Origin: Flavobacterium ginsengisoli
GTDB taxonomy: Bacteria; Bacteroidota; Bacteroidia; Flavobacteriales; Flavobacteriaceae
DNA length: 64,000 nucleotides
Assembly (NCBI RefSeq): GCF_029625315.1
Contig: NZ_CP121110.1
Span: 3,667,001-3,731,000 of the forward strand
Direction: 5' to 3'
Shown: piece after piece, positions 34,746-45,502 of the stretch
Numbering within the stretch: the first letter of the stretch is position 1
Layout: each line of letters opens with the position of its first letter
The notes under the pieces: model-generated
Told to the model about the DNA's origin: nothing
Seen by the model: only the letters and a program-made list of their open reading frames with translations
Database searches by the model: none
Position numbers and translations under genes: made by a program

Positions 34746-36999
34746 ATGAAATATTTATTTTTGACAATATTAATAATTTCAGCTAAAAGCCTTTATTCCC
34801 AAAATATATCAGGAAAAATAGCAACATCAATTCCTGTTAGTCAAGAAATTAAAGTTAGTTTGTTAAATACAAACTTTAAAGCTCAAACAGATTCTTTAGG
34901 AATTTATCATCTTCAAGATATTCCAAAAGGAACTTATAAAATACATGTAACCTCTGCAGGATTTAAACCGATAACCCAAAAGATTTTAGTTTTAGAAAAT
35001 GAAAGTTTGAATTTAGATTTTGAATTAGAAGAAGATCAAAATGAATTGAACGAAGTTGTCGTTTCTGGAACTTTAAAACCTGTAAAACGATTGGAAAGCG
35101 CCGTTCCGGTTGAGGTTTATTCACCAACATTCTTCAAGAAAAACCCAACGCCAAGTATTTACGATGCGCTTCAAAACATAAATGGCGTTCGTCCGCAGTT
35201 AAATTGTGGTGTTTGCAATACGGGAGATATTCACATAAACGGATTGGAAGGCCCATACACTTTAGTAATGATTGACGGAATGCCAATAGTGAGTAGCCTT
35301 TCGACGGTTTATGGTTTGTCGGGAATTCCGAATTCTTTAGTCGAACGAATTGAAATTGTAAAAGGTCCAGCGTCGTCGCTTTACGGAAGTGAAGCCGTTG
35401 GAGGTCTGATTAATATTATTACAAAAAATCCAACGACAGCACCGACTTTTTCAGCCGATTATTTTACAACTTCTTATTTTGAAAGCAATCTCGATTTGGG
35501 AACGAAATTTAATGTCGGTAAAAAAGCGACTTCTCTTATTGGATTAAATTACTTCAATTACGATCAGGTTATTGATAAAGACAAAGACAATTTTACCGAT
35601 GTAACGCTTTCTGAACGTATCTCGGTTTTTAATAAATGGAGTTTTAAGCGAAATTACAATCGCCTTTTTACGATTGCAGCGCGCGGAATGTATGAAGATC
35701 GTTGGGGCGGAGACATTCGTTGGGAAAAGAAATATCGAGGTGGTGATGAAATCTATGGCGAAAGCATTTATACTAAAAGAGCCGAATTAATTGGAAGTTA
35801 CCAATTGCCATTTGAAGAAAAACTAATGCTTTCGTTCTCAGGAAATGTGCATTATCAGGATAGCCGCTACGGAACAACTTCTTATATCGCCAATCAGAAA
35901 ATTGGATTTTTGCAATTGACTTGGGATAAAAAAATTGGAAGAAATGATTTATTAGCAGGAATTGCAAGTCGATACACCTATTATGATGATAATACACCAG
36001 CAACAAAAGATCCAGAAAACAGTTGGCTTCCTGGAATTTTTGTTCAAGACGAAATTACCTTTTCTCCAAAAAGTCAGGTTTTGCTAGGAATGCGTTACGA
36101 TTACAACTCAATTCACGGATCTATTCTTACACCAAGATTTGCTTACAGATTTAAGGCAAACGAAAACACCATTTTTAGATTAAATGCAGGAACTGGGTTT
36201 CGTGTTGTGAATTTGTTTACCGAAGATCATGCTCGCTTTAACAGGTTCTAGAGATGTTATTATTAAAAATGATTTGAAACCAGAAAAATCTGTAAATGTG
36301 AATTTAAATTACATTCAGAAAATCAATTTTGGGAATGGAACGTTTATGGGGATTGAGACGACTGCTTTTTACACGAGATTTAGCAATAAGATTATATCAG
36401 ATTATGAAACAAATCCAAATGAGATTATTTACGACAATATTGACGGTTATGCGATAAGCCAAGGAATTAGTACAAATGTGGATCTTAACCTTCCGTCGGG
36501 GTTAAAATTTATTGTCGGAGCAACGGTTTTAGATAATAAAAATGTCGAGAACGGAATTTCAGAAAGACCGTATTTGACGGAGAATTTTACAGGAACTTGG
36601 AGTATTTCGTATAAAATTCAGCCTTGGAACTTGTCGATGGATTATACTGGAAATGTTTACAGTCCGATGAAATTGCCGTTGTTGAGTGAAACCGATCCAA
36701 GAAGTCCGAAATCACCTTGGTATAGTATTCAGAATATTCAGTTTACCTATTCGGGTTTGAAAGATTTTGAAGTTTATGGAGGAATCAAAAACCTGCTTAA
36801 CTTTACTCCAAAACAAAATAATCCGTTTTTGATTTCGAGAACAAATGATCCTTTTGATAAAAATGTGCAATACGATTCTACAGGAAAAGTTCTAGTTACG
36901 CCAGATAATCCGTATGGTTTGACATTTGACACGACTTATGTTTATGGGCAGAACCAAACAATTCGCGGATTTTTAGGATTGAGATATACTTTTAGATGA
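34746..36999 (+). CDS. TonB-dependent outer-membrane receptor (CirA-like), frameshifted near 36233
   Basis: Corrected, this is a 750-aa TonB receptor. After a signal peptide (MKYLFLTILIISAKSLYSQ) come a carboxypeptidase-like regulatory domain (about residues 20-95), the plug (LNEVVVSGTLKPVKRLESAVPVEV, with INGLEGPYTLVMIDG) and the beta-barrel ending FLGLRYTFR. An inserted C at 36231-36236 (GCTCGC for GCTGC) breaks FTEDHAALTGSRD. The plug has a CGVC pair (LNCGVCNTG). The ligand is unknown; its setting beside metal regulators and a thioredoxin suggests metal or metallophore uptake. Confidence 0.92.
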
Positions 37000-37008
37000 T
37001 TTTTTATA

Positions 37009-37159
37009 GCCACAGATTTCACAGATTAAAAGGATTTTTTACTTATTTTGATTGCATTTGTCAGGCTGAGCGAAGTCGAAGCCCTTTTCCAATTGGCGCG
37101 TCCTTTGACTTCGCTTAGCATGAAAAAGTAAAATCCGTTTAATCCTTCTAATCTGTGGC
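37009..37159. repeat. Nested palindromes between the TonB receptor and thioredoxin genes
   Basis: The outer arms GCCACAGATT (37009) and AATCTGTGGC (ending 37159) belong to the family at 26531 and 28961. Inside, TCAGGCTGAGCGAAGTCGAAG (37061-37081) faces a near reverse complement at 37103-37123. A different repeat family is thus inserted within the first. Confidence 0.8.
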
Positions 37160-37173
37160 TAAAAAACAAAAAA

Positions 37174-37638
37174 ATGAAAAAGCTATTTTTCTTCATAATT
37201 CTTTTCGGAATAACTTCAACAGGATTTTGCCAATTAAAAAGCAGAACTTTTGAAGAAATAGATAGCTTGCAACAAATTCAAAAACGAAAAATCATTGTTT
37301 TCATTCATACCGATTGGTGTCAGTTTTGCCAGCGAATGAAGGCTACAGCTTTTAAAGATCAAGAAATTATAGAAAAACTAAACTCAGATTTCTATTTCAT
37401 TGATTTCAATGCTGAAGAAAAACGAAATATTACGTTTGCTAACCATATTTTCAAATATCAGCCTTCAGGAAATAATGTTGGCGTTCATGAACTGGCCTTA
37501 GAATTGGGGATAATAAACAATCAAATGTCATATCCCATTTTATGTGTTCTGAATGACAAGAATGAGATTGTCTTTCAGTACAACAATTATTTAGCATTAA
37601 AAGATTTTAAACTGTTATTAGAAAATCTGGAAAAGTAA
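37174..37638 (+). CDS. Secreted thioredoxin-fold protein
   Basis: The 154-aa product has a signal peptide (MKKLFFFIILFGITSTGFC) and a thioredoxin-like domain with the redox motif WCQFCQRM near residues 49-56. The rest (SYPILCVLNDKNEIVFQYNNY) carries the usual cis-Pro loop. It is of the DUF255/thioredoxin_7 style and likely reduces disulfides in the periplasm. It follows the TonB receptor and may maintain it or its partner. Confidence 0.85.
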   Translation: MKKLFFFIILFGITSTGFCQLKSRTFEEIDSLQQIQKRKIIVFIHTDWCQFCQRMKATAFKDQEIIEKLNSDFYFIDFNAEEKRNITFANHIFKYQPSGNNVGVHELALELGIINNQMSYPILCVLNDKNEIVFQYNNYLALKDFKLLLENLEK

Positions 37639-37656
37639 ATTTTCTTATTTTTGAGA

Positions 37657-38816
37657 ATGAATTCTTCGCAAATCCGACATTTCGACTACATCTTTACAGG
37701 AACAGGACTCGCATCTTTGATGACTGTTTACAAAATGATTTTGTCTGGAAAGTTCTCCGATAAATCGATTTTACTTCTTGATCAGGATTCAAAGAAAATC
37801 AATGACAGAACTTGGTGTTTTTGGGAAAAAGAAGCTTCTATTTGGAATCCGATTATTTCAAAAAAATGGAATTCAGCTCTTTTTGCTAATCAAGATTTTA
37901 ATCGCCATTTGGCTCTAAAGCCTTATCAATACAATCAAATTAAAGCAATTGATTTTTATAATTTTGTTTTTACGGCACTTTCCCAATATTCAAATATTAC
38001 TTTTTTAAACGAAAAGGTAACTGACATTAATGAACTCGAAACGCATGTTTTTGTTGGTACTGAAGAAAACCGATACACAGGTAATTATCTTTTAAATAGC
38101 ATTTATACTAAGGCTTTCGCCGAAAGGCAAAACAAATATCCTGTTTTGCAACAGCATTTTGTGGGTTGGTTTGTGAAATCAAAAGAAGAAGTTTTCAATC
38201 CAGAAGAAGTCACTTTTATGGATTTTTCGGTAGAACAGAAAGGGAATACGCGATTTATGTATGTTCTGCCAACTTCAAAAACCGAAGCTTTGGTTGAGTA
38301 TACTTTGTTTTCTGAAAACTTGCTTGCCAAAGAGGAGTACGAAAATGAGATTAAAATCTACTTGCAAAAGCTTGGAGCGTATCAATATGAAATTACAGAA
38401 AAAGAGCACGGAAGTATTCCGATGACGTGTTATCCGTTTTGGAAAAAAATACTAAAAGAGTACTTAATATTGGAACTGCGGGCGGCTGGACAAAAGCTAG
38501 TACAGGTTATACTTTTAAAAACTCAGATAAAAAATCTTCGGATTTGGTGGAGTTTATTCAAAGCAACGATTTTAAAATGAAGAACTTTCAAGGAAAGTCT
38601 AAGTTTTGGTTTTACGATTTATTGCTTTTAAATATTCTTTATCGACATAACGAATTGGGAAGTTCTATTTTTTCATCATTGTTTAGAAAAGGAAATCCCG
38701 AACTCATTTTTAAGTTTTTAGATGAAGAAACAAATCTTTTTGAAGATCTTCAAGTGATCCTAAAATGCCCGAAAGTGCCATTTATAAAGGCTTTATTTAA
38801 AGTTGTTTTTAAATAA
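37657..38816 (+). CDS. crtY: Lycopene beta-cyclase family protein, frameshifted near 38446
   Basis: Corrected, this is a 386-aa FAD-type lycopene cyclase. YIFTGTGLASLM is the dinucleotide-binding start. NDRTWCFWE and PYQYNQIKAIDFYNF are family blocks, and IGTAGGWTKASTGYTF is the C-terminal FAD block. A run of A one short (38443-38449, seven for eight) breaks the frame after PFWKK. The enzyme turns lycopene into beta-carotene at the membrane, giving yellow pigments. No other carotenoid genes are near, which is unusual. I chose ATG 37657 over a TTG two codons upstream. Confidence 0.88.
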
Positions 38817-38927
38817 AAACAGACAGAATTTAGGCTTTCAACTTTATGCTTTTTCAACTTTCAAGTAAATCGATTGAACTATAACAAAACTTTATACTTC
38901 AAATTAACTAGTTGCGAGTAAACTTTG

Positions 38928-38935
38928 TAACTTTG
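38928..38935 (+). promoter_or_regulatory. Bacilliredoxin gene -7 element
   Basis: TAACTTTG matches TAnnTTTG 34 bp before the start codon. The only near TTG is 13 bp upstream, shorter than the usual spacing. Confidence 0.4.
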
Positions 38936-38969
38936 CAGTTCAAAAAGTACAATTTAAAAGACAAAAAAT

Positions 38970-39381
38970 ATGTATCCACTAGACATGGTAAAACCAATGG
39001 AAGCTGAATTAACAGCTGCAGGTTTTCAAGATTTACATAGTGCTGAAGCTGTTGAGAATGCTATCAAAGCTGAAGGTACCACTTTAGTAGTTGTAAACTC
39101 TGTTTGCGGGTGCGCTGCAAGAAATGCACGTCCGGGAGCAAAAATGAGTTTGGATAATGCTAAAAAACCAGATCATTTAATTACTGTTTTTGCAGGTGTA
39201 GACAAAGAAGCTGTTGATGCTCGCAAGACAACACATGTTCCCATTCCCTCCATCTTCGCCATCTATGGCTTTGTTTAAAAACGGAGAATTGGTTCACATG
39301 TTAGAGCGTCACCACATTGAAGGACGTCCAGCTGAATTAATTGCTGAGAATTTACAGGATGCATTTAACGAGTTCTGTTAA
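38970..39381 (+). CDS. Bacilliredoxin (BrxA/BrxB, YphP/YqiW family), frameshifted near 39221
   Basis: Corrected, this is a 136-aa thioredoxin-fold protein with the CGC active site in VVNSVCGCAARNARPG near residues 52-54. It removes bacillithiol from protein thiols. An inserted C at 39219-39224 (GCTCGC for GCTGC) breaks the frame. Removing it gives VDAARQHMFPFPPSSPSMAL, which fits the family well. The tail FKNGELVHMLERHHIEGRPAE is intact. It is a single-gene transcript with a strong terminator after it. Confidence 0.93.
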
Positions 39382-39389
39382 TTTTTAAG

Positions 39390-39545
39390 ATACTAAGTTG
39401 CTAAGATTCTGAGATACTAAGTTTAGGATTGAAGTGACAATGATTTAAAAACAAAAAGCACTATGAAAATAGTGCTTTTTTGTTTTTTATGCGTTTCGGT
39501 TCAAAAAACTTAGAACCTTAGCAACTTAGAATCTCAGAATCTTAG
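39390..39545. repeat. CTTAG-type inverted repeat around a terminator
   Basis: TAAGATACTAAGTTGCTAAG on the left (39390-39425) and AACCTTAGCAACTTAGAATC on the right (39508-39545) are reverse-complementary in pattern and enclose the terminator at 39453-39482. The right side runs into the stop codon of the OprM gene. Confidence 0.65.
39453..39482. terminator. Terminator between the bacilliredoxin and OprM genes
   Basis: AAAAAGCACTA / TAGTGCTTTTTT forms an 11-bp stem with A and T runs on both sides, so it can act for both convergent genes. Confidence 0.92.
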
Positions 39546-40911
39546 AGATTCCATCCTCCACCAAGTGCTTTGTACAATTCAACCATTGAACTTAATTGTC
39601 TTTCAGATAATTGTGCTAGACTTAATTGTGCATTGAAAAGGTTGGTTTCTACATCTAAAACTTCTAAGTAAGAAACGTAACCGCTGTCATATCTTTCGTG
39701 AGATAGTTTAAAGTTTATTAAAGCCGCTTGAACTTGTCTATTGCGGGCTTTCCATTCTTCTTGATAAGTTCTAACGTTTTGTATAGATTGTTCTACTTCA
39801 GAAACAGCACCAATATAGGTTTGTTGATAAAGAAATTTGAACTGTTCTGCTTGTTGTCTGTTTATTTCAACCCTTCTTTTGTTTTTTCCGAATGCAAATA
39901 TTGGTCCTGCAATTCCGCCTGATGCATTTTGCATATAAGAGCTTCCTAAAAATAGGTTACTCAAATCGGCACTGGCAAATCCGGCAATTGCGACTAGATT
40001 GATAGATGGAAAACGCATTGCCTGAGCTACGCCAATTCTTTCGTTTGTCTGCTGCATATCTTAATTCGGCCGCTTTTACATCGGGTCTGTTTTCTAATAA
40101 GGCAGACGGAATTGATAATGGAATCTTGCTGACTATCTGTAATTCGGTATTGCTTTTTCCTCTCGGAATTTCAGTAGGTAGCTGACCTGTAAGCAACGCA
40201 ATCGCATTTTCTTGATAGGTTATTTGTCTTTCGATGTTAGGAATTGCTCGCTTCGGCAATGGCAACTTGCTGTTCAATCTGTACTTTGTCCACTTCTGAG
40301 ATGTACCCTTTTTCAAATCTCTCACTTATGATTTGATAGTACTTCTCTCTTGTTTCAAGAGTATGCTTGGTTATTTCCAGCTGATCATCAAAATTTCGCA
40401 TTTGAAAATAGGCTATTGCAATATTGGCAACGATATCAGACAATACTACTTTACGCGCTTCTTCTGTGGCAAGAAGTTCATTTTTGACCGCATTGTTTTC
40501 ATGACGAAATTTTCCCCAGAAATCAAGTTCCCAAGACATGCTTGCACCAGCGGTCGATGGAGTAATGTATTTTTTGTTACTGTTTATAGTAGCTCCATAT
40601 TGAAAAGCCGGAAATAAATCGGCTTTAGAATAACCTAATTCAGCACGAAACTGTTCAATTCTTGAAACTGCAATTTTTAAATCGTAATTATTCTCAAGAC
40701 CTTTTTGAATAAGACCTTTTAAAACATCATCATTAAACAAATCAAACCATTTTAAGTTGGTTACCGAAGCGAGACTGTCTAAATTTCTTTCGTTTTTATA
40801 AGAATCTGATTTTAACTGCTCAGGTTTTTTATATTTTGGTCCGACCATACATCCCACTGGAAGTAAGGAAACAACCAATACAATAACGATTATTTTATAT
40901 TTCTTACTCAT
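39542..40911 (-). CDS. RND outer-membrane factor (OprM/TolC type), two frameshifts
   Basis: Corrected, this is a 455-aa lipoprotein (MSKKYKIIVIVLVVSLLPVGC) of the NodT/OprM family. MSWELDFWGKFRHE and two OEP repeats are visible, and the end is LYKALGGGWNL. Inserted bases at 40246-40251 (GCGAGC for GCAGC on the gene strand) and about 40047-40052 (AGAC for AGC at GCAGC) split the frame in AIAEAAIPNIER and RYAAANERIG. It forms the outer-membrane channel of the efflux pump. Its start overlaps the AcrB stop by 8 bp. Confidence 0.92.
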
Positions 40912-43900
40912 GGTCTGTAGTATTTGATTCTACATTGTTTTCTCCTTCTACGATTGTTTCCTCTTTCTTATGTCCAATTCTTTCAATCATAACAAATAGA
41001 CCTGGTACAATTAAGACCCCTAAAACGGTGGCAATCAACATTCCGCTAAATACGGCCATTCCCATTACAATACGAGCTTGAGAACCTGCACCTGTAGCGG
41101 TTAATAACGGCACAACTCCAAGAATAAAGGCAAAAGCAGTCATCAGAATCGGGCGAAAACGAAGTCTTGCCGCATACATTGCCGATTCGTAAAGCGGTTT
41201 TCCTCTTTCGTATTCTTCTTTGGCAAACTCAACAATAAGAATGGCATTTTTTGCCACTAATCCGATAAGTAAAACGAGTCCGATTTGGGCAAAAACGTTG
41301 TTGACATAAGCATCACTCCCAAATCTTGCCAAAAGAAGTCCTAAAAAGGCTCCAAATACTGCAAAAGGCGCTCCAAGAAGTACACTAAATGGCGAGCTTC
41401 CAGCTTTCGTATTGTGCGGCAAGGATTAAGAATACAAAAACCAATGCCATAATAAATACAGAAGATCCACCTGGCGAATGCTTTTCTTGATACGATAAAT
41501 TGATGTAATCGAAACTCATGTCTGCAGGTAAGGTCTCTTTGGCGACTTCTTCTAATGCGGTCAGAGCCTGCGAGCTACTATAACCATCATTCGGACTACC
41601 TCCAATTTCTGCAGATCGGAACAAGTTTAAACGATTCGTAAAATCGGGACCAGATACTTTTGTCGCCGTAACCAATGTCGAAACCGGAAGCATATCTCCT
41701 TTATTATTTTTTACATAAATCAGGTTTAGGTCTTCTGGTTTTACACGATTAACAGCTTCTCCCTGTACATAAACTTTATATTGACGACCAAATCGGTTAA
41801 AATCATTCACATAACTTCCTCCCAAAAAGGCACCGAGCGCTTCGGTAACTTTAGAAACAGGTATTCCTAATTTCATGGCTTTATCATTGTCGATATCCAA
41901 TTTAATTTGTGGTGTACCAGCATTAAAAGTGGTGTAAATTCGTTTAATCTCAGGACGCTGTTGCGCAGCAGCAATAAATTTTTGTGTTTGTTCTGCTAAG
42001 TATTGAGGCGTATTTCCTCCTCGGTCTTGCGAGCATCAAACTAAATCCGGCTGAAGCACCAAGACCCTGAATTGCGGGTGGACCAAATGAAAAACAAGTC
42101 GCAGTTGTAATTTGAGTGGCTAGTTTTTTATTGAATCGGTCTACAAACTGTTTAGCCGTTTCTGCTCTATCTTCCCAAGGTTTTAGGGAAATAAATATAA
42201 AAGCGTTATTTGGCTGATAAGAGTTTGTAAGCATACTAAATCCGTTTATCGTGGTATAGGATAAAATAGATTTTTCTTCCTTAAGGAAACTATCTACCTT
42301 TTTCGATATTTCATCAGTACGCTGTAATGATGATGCAGGAGGCAGAGCAATATTTACTAAAACATAACCCTGATCTTCCTCAGGAATGAATCCTACTGGA
42401 ATCTTTTTGCCTAAAAGCACAATTGAAACAAGAATAACAGCTAGTAAAACAACAATACGCATTGCTTTTTTGGCGAAAAATGTTGCTCCACCAATATATT
42501 TTCCTGTAACATTTTCGAAAACCTTATTAAACCAAGTAAAGAATTTAGCAAGCCATCCTTTTTGCTGATCAATAGGTTTTGTAGGTTTTAATAGCATGGC
42601 ACAAAGCGCGGGACTTAAAGACAAAGCGCTAAATGCCGAAAAGGCGACCGAGACGGCAATGGTTATGGCAAATTGCTGATAAAAACGTCCTGTAATTCCT
42701 GGAGTCATAGCTACTGGAATAAAAACGGCACATAGAATTAATGCAATCGCTATTACTGGTCCCGAAACCTCTTTCATTGCTTGAACTGTGGCCTCTTTAG
42801 GAGTTTTTCCATGCTCGATATGATGTATTACGGCCTCTACAACCACAATTGCATCATCGACAACGATACCAATTGCGAGTACTAATCCTAAAAGCGAAAG
42901 GGTATTGATCGAAAATCCTAACATTGGGAAAACGGCAATGGTACCAATAAGCGAAACGGGAACTGTAATTAACGGAATTAAAGTAGCGCGCCAGTTTTGC
43001 AGGAATATAAATACTACTATAATAACCAATATAATAGCCTCAAAAAGAGTGTGAACAATATCATCAACCCCTGCAGTGATAGCAAGTGTTGTATCTAAAG
43101 ATTCTTGGTATTCGATGTCTTGCGGAAATCTTTCAGACAATTGTTTCATGGTGGCTTTTGCAATTTCTGCCACCTCGAGAGCATTACTTCCTGGCATTTG
43201 GTACATAGCAATAACAGCACTTGGAGAACTGTTTCTTCTGGCTGTTGAGCTGTAATTTTCGGTTCCTAATTCGATTCGGGCAATATCGGCAAGTAAAACC
43301 TGTGCTCCATCTTCTTTGCTTCGAACTACGATGTTTCCAAATTCTTTTTCGGTTACCAAGCGGTCTTGAAGTGTTACGCCATATGTAAATTCAGTATTAG
43401 GAGGCGCTGGTTCAGCTCCAAATTTTCCTCCCGGACTGATCATGTTTTGTGCGTTTAGTGCATTTTTTACATCTTCAACTGTTACGCCGAGTTTACTCAT
43501 CATGTCAGCTTTTAGCCAAATACGCATTGAGTAATCACTACCTCCAAAAAGAGCAACCTCTCCAACACCTTTGATACGAGCCAGCTGGTCAACAACATTG
43601 ATACTTGCGTAGTTATTTAAAAATTTAGCATCATATTTTGGATTGGTAGATGTAATGGTAAATAACATCATCGGAAACGAAAGCGATTTTTTTACCACAA
43701 CACCCTGTTGTTTTACACTTGATGGCATAAAGGGAGCAGACTGGTTTTGTCTGTTTTGCGTAAGCATATTAGCGTTGTCCAGATTGGTTCCTACGTCAAA
43801 AGTTACCTCGATAGTACAAGCACCATCCGAAGTATTGATCGATTTCATGTACAACATGTTTTCAACACCGTTTACCTTTTGCTCAATTGGAGTTGCAACT

Positions 43901-44079
43901 GCTTGTTCAACATTCAGCGCATTTGCTCCAGTAAAAGAAGTGGTAATTTTTACAACTGGCGGATTAATATCCGGATATTGCGAAATAGGTGTTTTTTGTA
44001 ATGCCAGTAATCCAAGTATCACAATAATAATACTAATAACAATGGCAACAATTGGTCTTCGGACGAAAAATTCTCCCAT
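40904..44079 (-). CDS. RND efflux transporter (AcrB/MexB type), two frameshifts
   Basis: Corrected, this is a 1057-aa HAE1-type inner-membrane pump. It has the usual twelve helices with two large periplasmic loops; FFVRRPIVAIVIS at the start, GIVVDDAIVVVEAV in helix 4 with the proton-relay Asp pair, and LVLLIGLVAKNAILIVEFA are visible. Inserted C residues at 42029-42034 and 41392-41397 (GCTCGC for GCTGC on the gene strand) break SLMLQDRGGNTP and ESWKLPFSVLLG. It exports hydrophobic compounds by proton antiport. It is 18 bp after the AcrA gene. Confidence 0.95.
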
Positions 44080-44097
44080 AATAGTATGTGATTTAGA

Positions 44098-45243
44098 TTA
44101 CTTTGCGGCTACAGTTTCTGGATCGCCCAATTGCCATTGAACGATTTTCGGGGTAATGACACTTCCATTCTTCAATAAAGAAGTACCTCCCATGGCTATC
44201 TTGTCGCCAGGTTTTAATCCATCTTCAATAATATAACCGTTTTTAACGGTAGGGCCTGGTTTTACAATTTGCATTTGCACTTTGTTGTCATTGCCTACGA
44301 CATAGACTTGATAGATTCCTTGGACTTCAATGACTGCGCGTTGCGGAATTACGATTGCTTCTTTGCGAATATCAGTAAGCAAAGCAAGTTTTACATATTG
44401 GCCAGGACGCAATAATTTATCTGGATTAGGAAAAGCGGCTTCAAAAGTGATGGCTCCTGTAGAAGGATCAATTTGTCTGTCGGCAAAACTTACTTTTCCT
44501 GTATGCGGATAAGTGGAACCATCAGATAGTTTGATGGTAACACTTGCTCCAGAGCCTTTTAAAGGAGAATTTGGTTTGTTGAATTCTCTAAAAAGACGCA
44601 AAAATTCCTGTTCGCTTATTGTAAATCGAACTCTGACATCTCCTAGATCAGATATTGTATTTAGAACTGACAAAGGCCCAGGTTGCACATAATCACCTAC
44701 TCTCACTTTTGACAAACCAATTAATCCTGAAATTGGTGCTAAAATTTGGCAATAACCCAATTCGATTTTAGCATTTTGAACCGAAGCGTCTGATGCTTTA
44801 ATCTGTGCCAATGAAGCATTGTACGCCGCTTTTGCCGAAACCAATTCTCTTTGGCTGACAGCATTCATTTTTGCCAAAGGAGTAATCATATCCAAATCTG
44901 ATTTGGTTTTAGATAATCGTGCCTGCGATTCTGCGGCAACTCCTTGTGCTTCGTTAAGTTTCGCTCTATATGGTAAAGGGTCAATTGTATAAAGAACCTG
45001 TCCTTTCTTGACAAAACTTCCTTCTTTGAAGTTCATACTTTCAATTATACCATCAACTCGCGGGTTAATTTGTATATCAGATTGACCAAAAGTCTGCCCC
45101 GTGTATTCAGATTCTAATTTTACATCTTGCTGTAAAACCGTTGTGACTGAAATTTCAAGTGGTTTGGGTGCTGGAGGTGTTTCTTTTTTGCAAGAAATCA
45201 TTAAAAGACATAGTAAGACTGCGGAGGAATAGATTTTGTTCAT
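44098..45243 (-). CDS. RND periplasmic adaptor (AcrA/MexA type) lipoprotein
   Basis: The 381-aa product has a lipoprotein signal (LLCLLMISC), a lipoyl half-motif (RVDGIIESMNFKEGSFVKKGQ near residue 60), a coiled-coil hairpin (about 95-160), and the beta-barrel domain with DRQIDPSTGAITFEAAFPNP. It links the AcrB pump to the OprM channel. It is the first gene of the three-gene efflux operon. No repressor gene is adjacent; the 259 bp upstream is shared with the divergent PPK2 gene. Confidence 0.93.
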   Translation of the reverse strand: MNKIYSSAVLLCLLMISCKKETPPAPKPLEISVTTVLQQDVKLESEYTGQTFGQSDIQINPRVDGIIESMNFKEGSFVKKGQVLYTIDPLPYRAKLNEAQGVAAESQARLSKTKSDLDMITPLAKMNAVSQRELVSAKAAYNASLAQIKASDASVQNAKIELGYCQILAPISGLIGLSKVRVGDYVQPGPLSVLNTISDLGDVRVRFTISEQEFLRLFREFNKPNSPLKGSGASVTIKLSDGSTYPHTGKVSFADRQIDPSTGAITFEAAFPNPDKLLRPGQYVKLALLTDIRKEAIVIPQRAVIEVQGIYQVYVVGNDNKVQMQIVKPGPTVKNGYIIEDGLKPGDKIAMGGTSLLKNGSVITPKIVQWQLGDPETVAAK

Positions 45244-45502
45244 TGTTAAATTCTTTTAGGTAAAATTCATTAAATACAACTAACTAAAAACCAATAAAGT
45301 GCAATAGCTAAGTTAGCGTTTTTTTAGATAGATGGATATATATTGTCTGAATTTTGTTAATTTTAGTTAAAACTTTATGTGTCTGTCTATCAGGTTATAG
45401 TGGTAAATGAGATGAACTGCTATTTAATGCCGATAAAATGCATTTTTTGTAAGATTAATTTATTTGGTAGATAAGTAATAATAATTCAAAACTTTTGTAA
45501 TC

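Noticed and set aside
38427..38816. Separate 129-aa gene after crtY
   Set aside because: It is the C-terminal FAD block of the cyclase in another frame after a missing A.
39240..39242. Extra C in CCC as the bacilliredoxin frameshift
   Set aside because: It would leave an unconserved VDARKTTHV segment. Removing the C at 39219-39224 gives VDAARQHMFPFPP, a much better family match.
40237..41900. Several small efflux genes in place of one OprM and one AcrB
   Set aside because: The frames join without gaps into single proteins of normal length once one-base insertions are removed.
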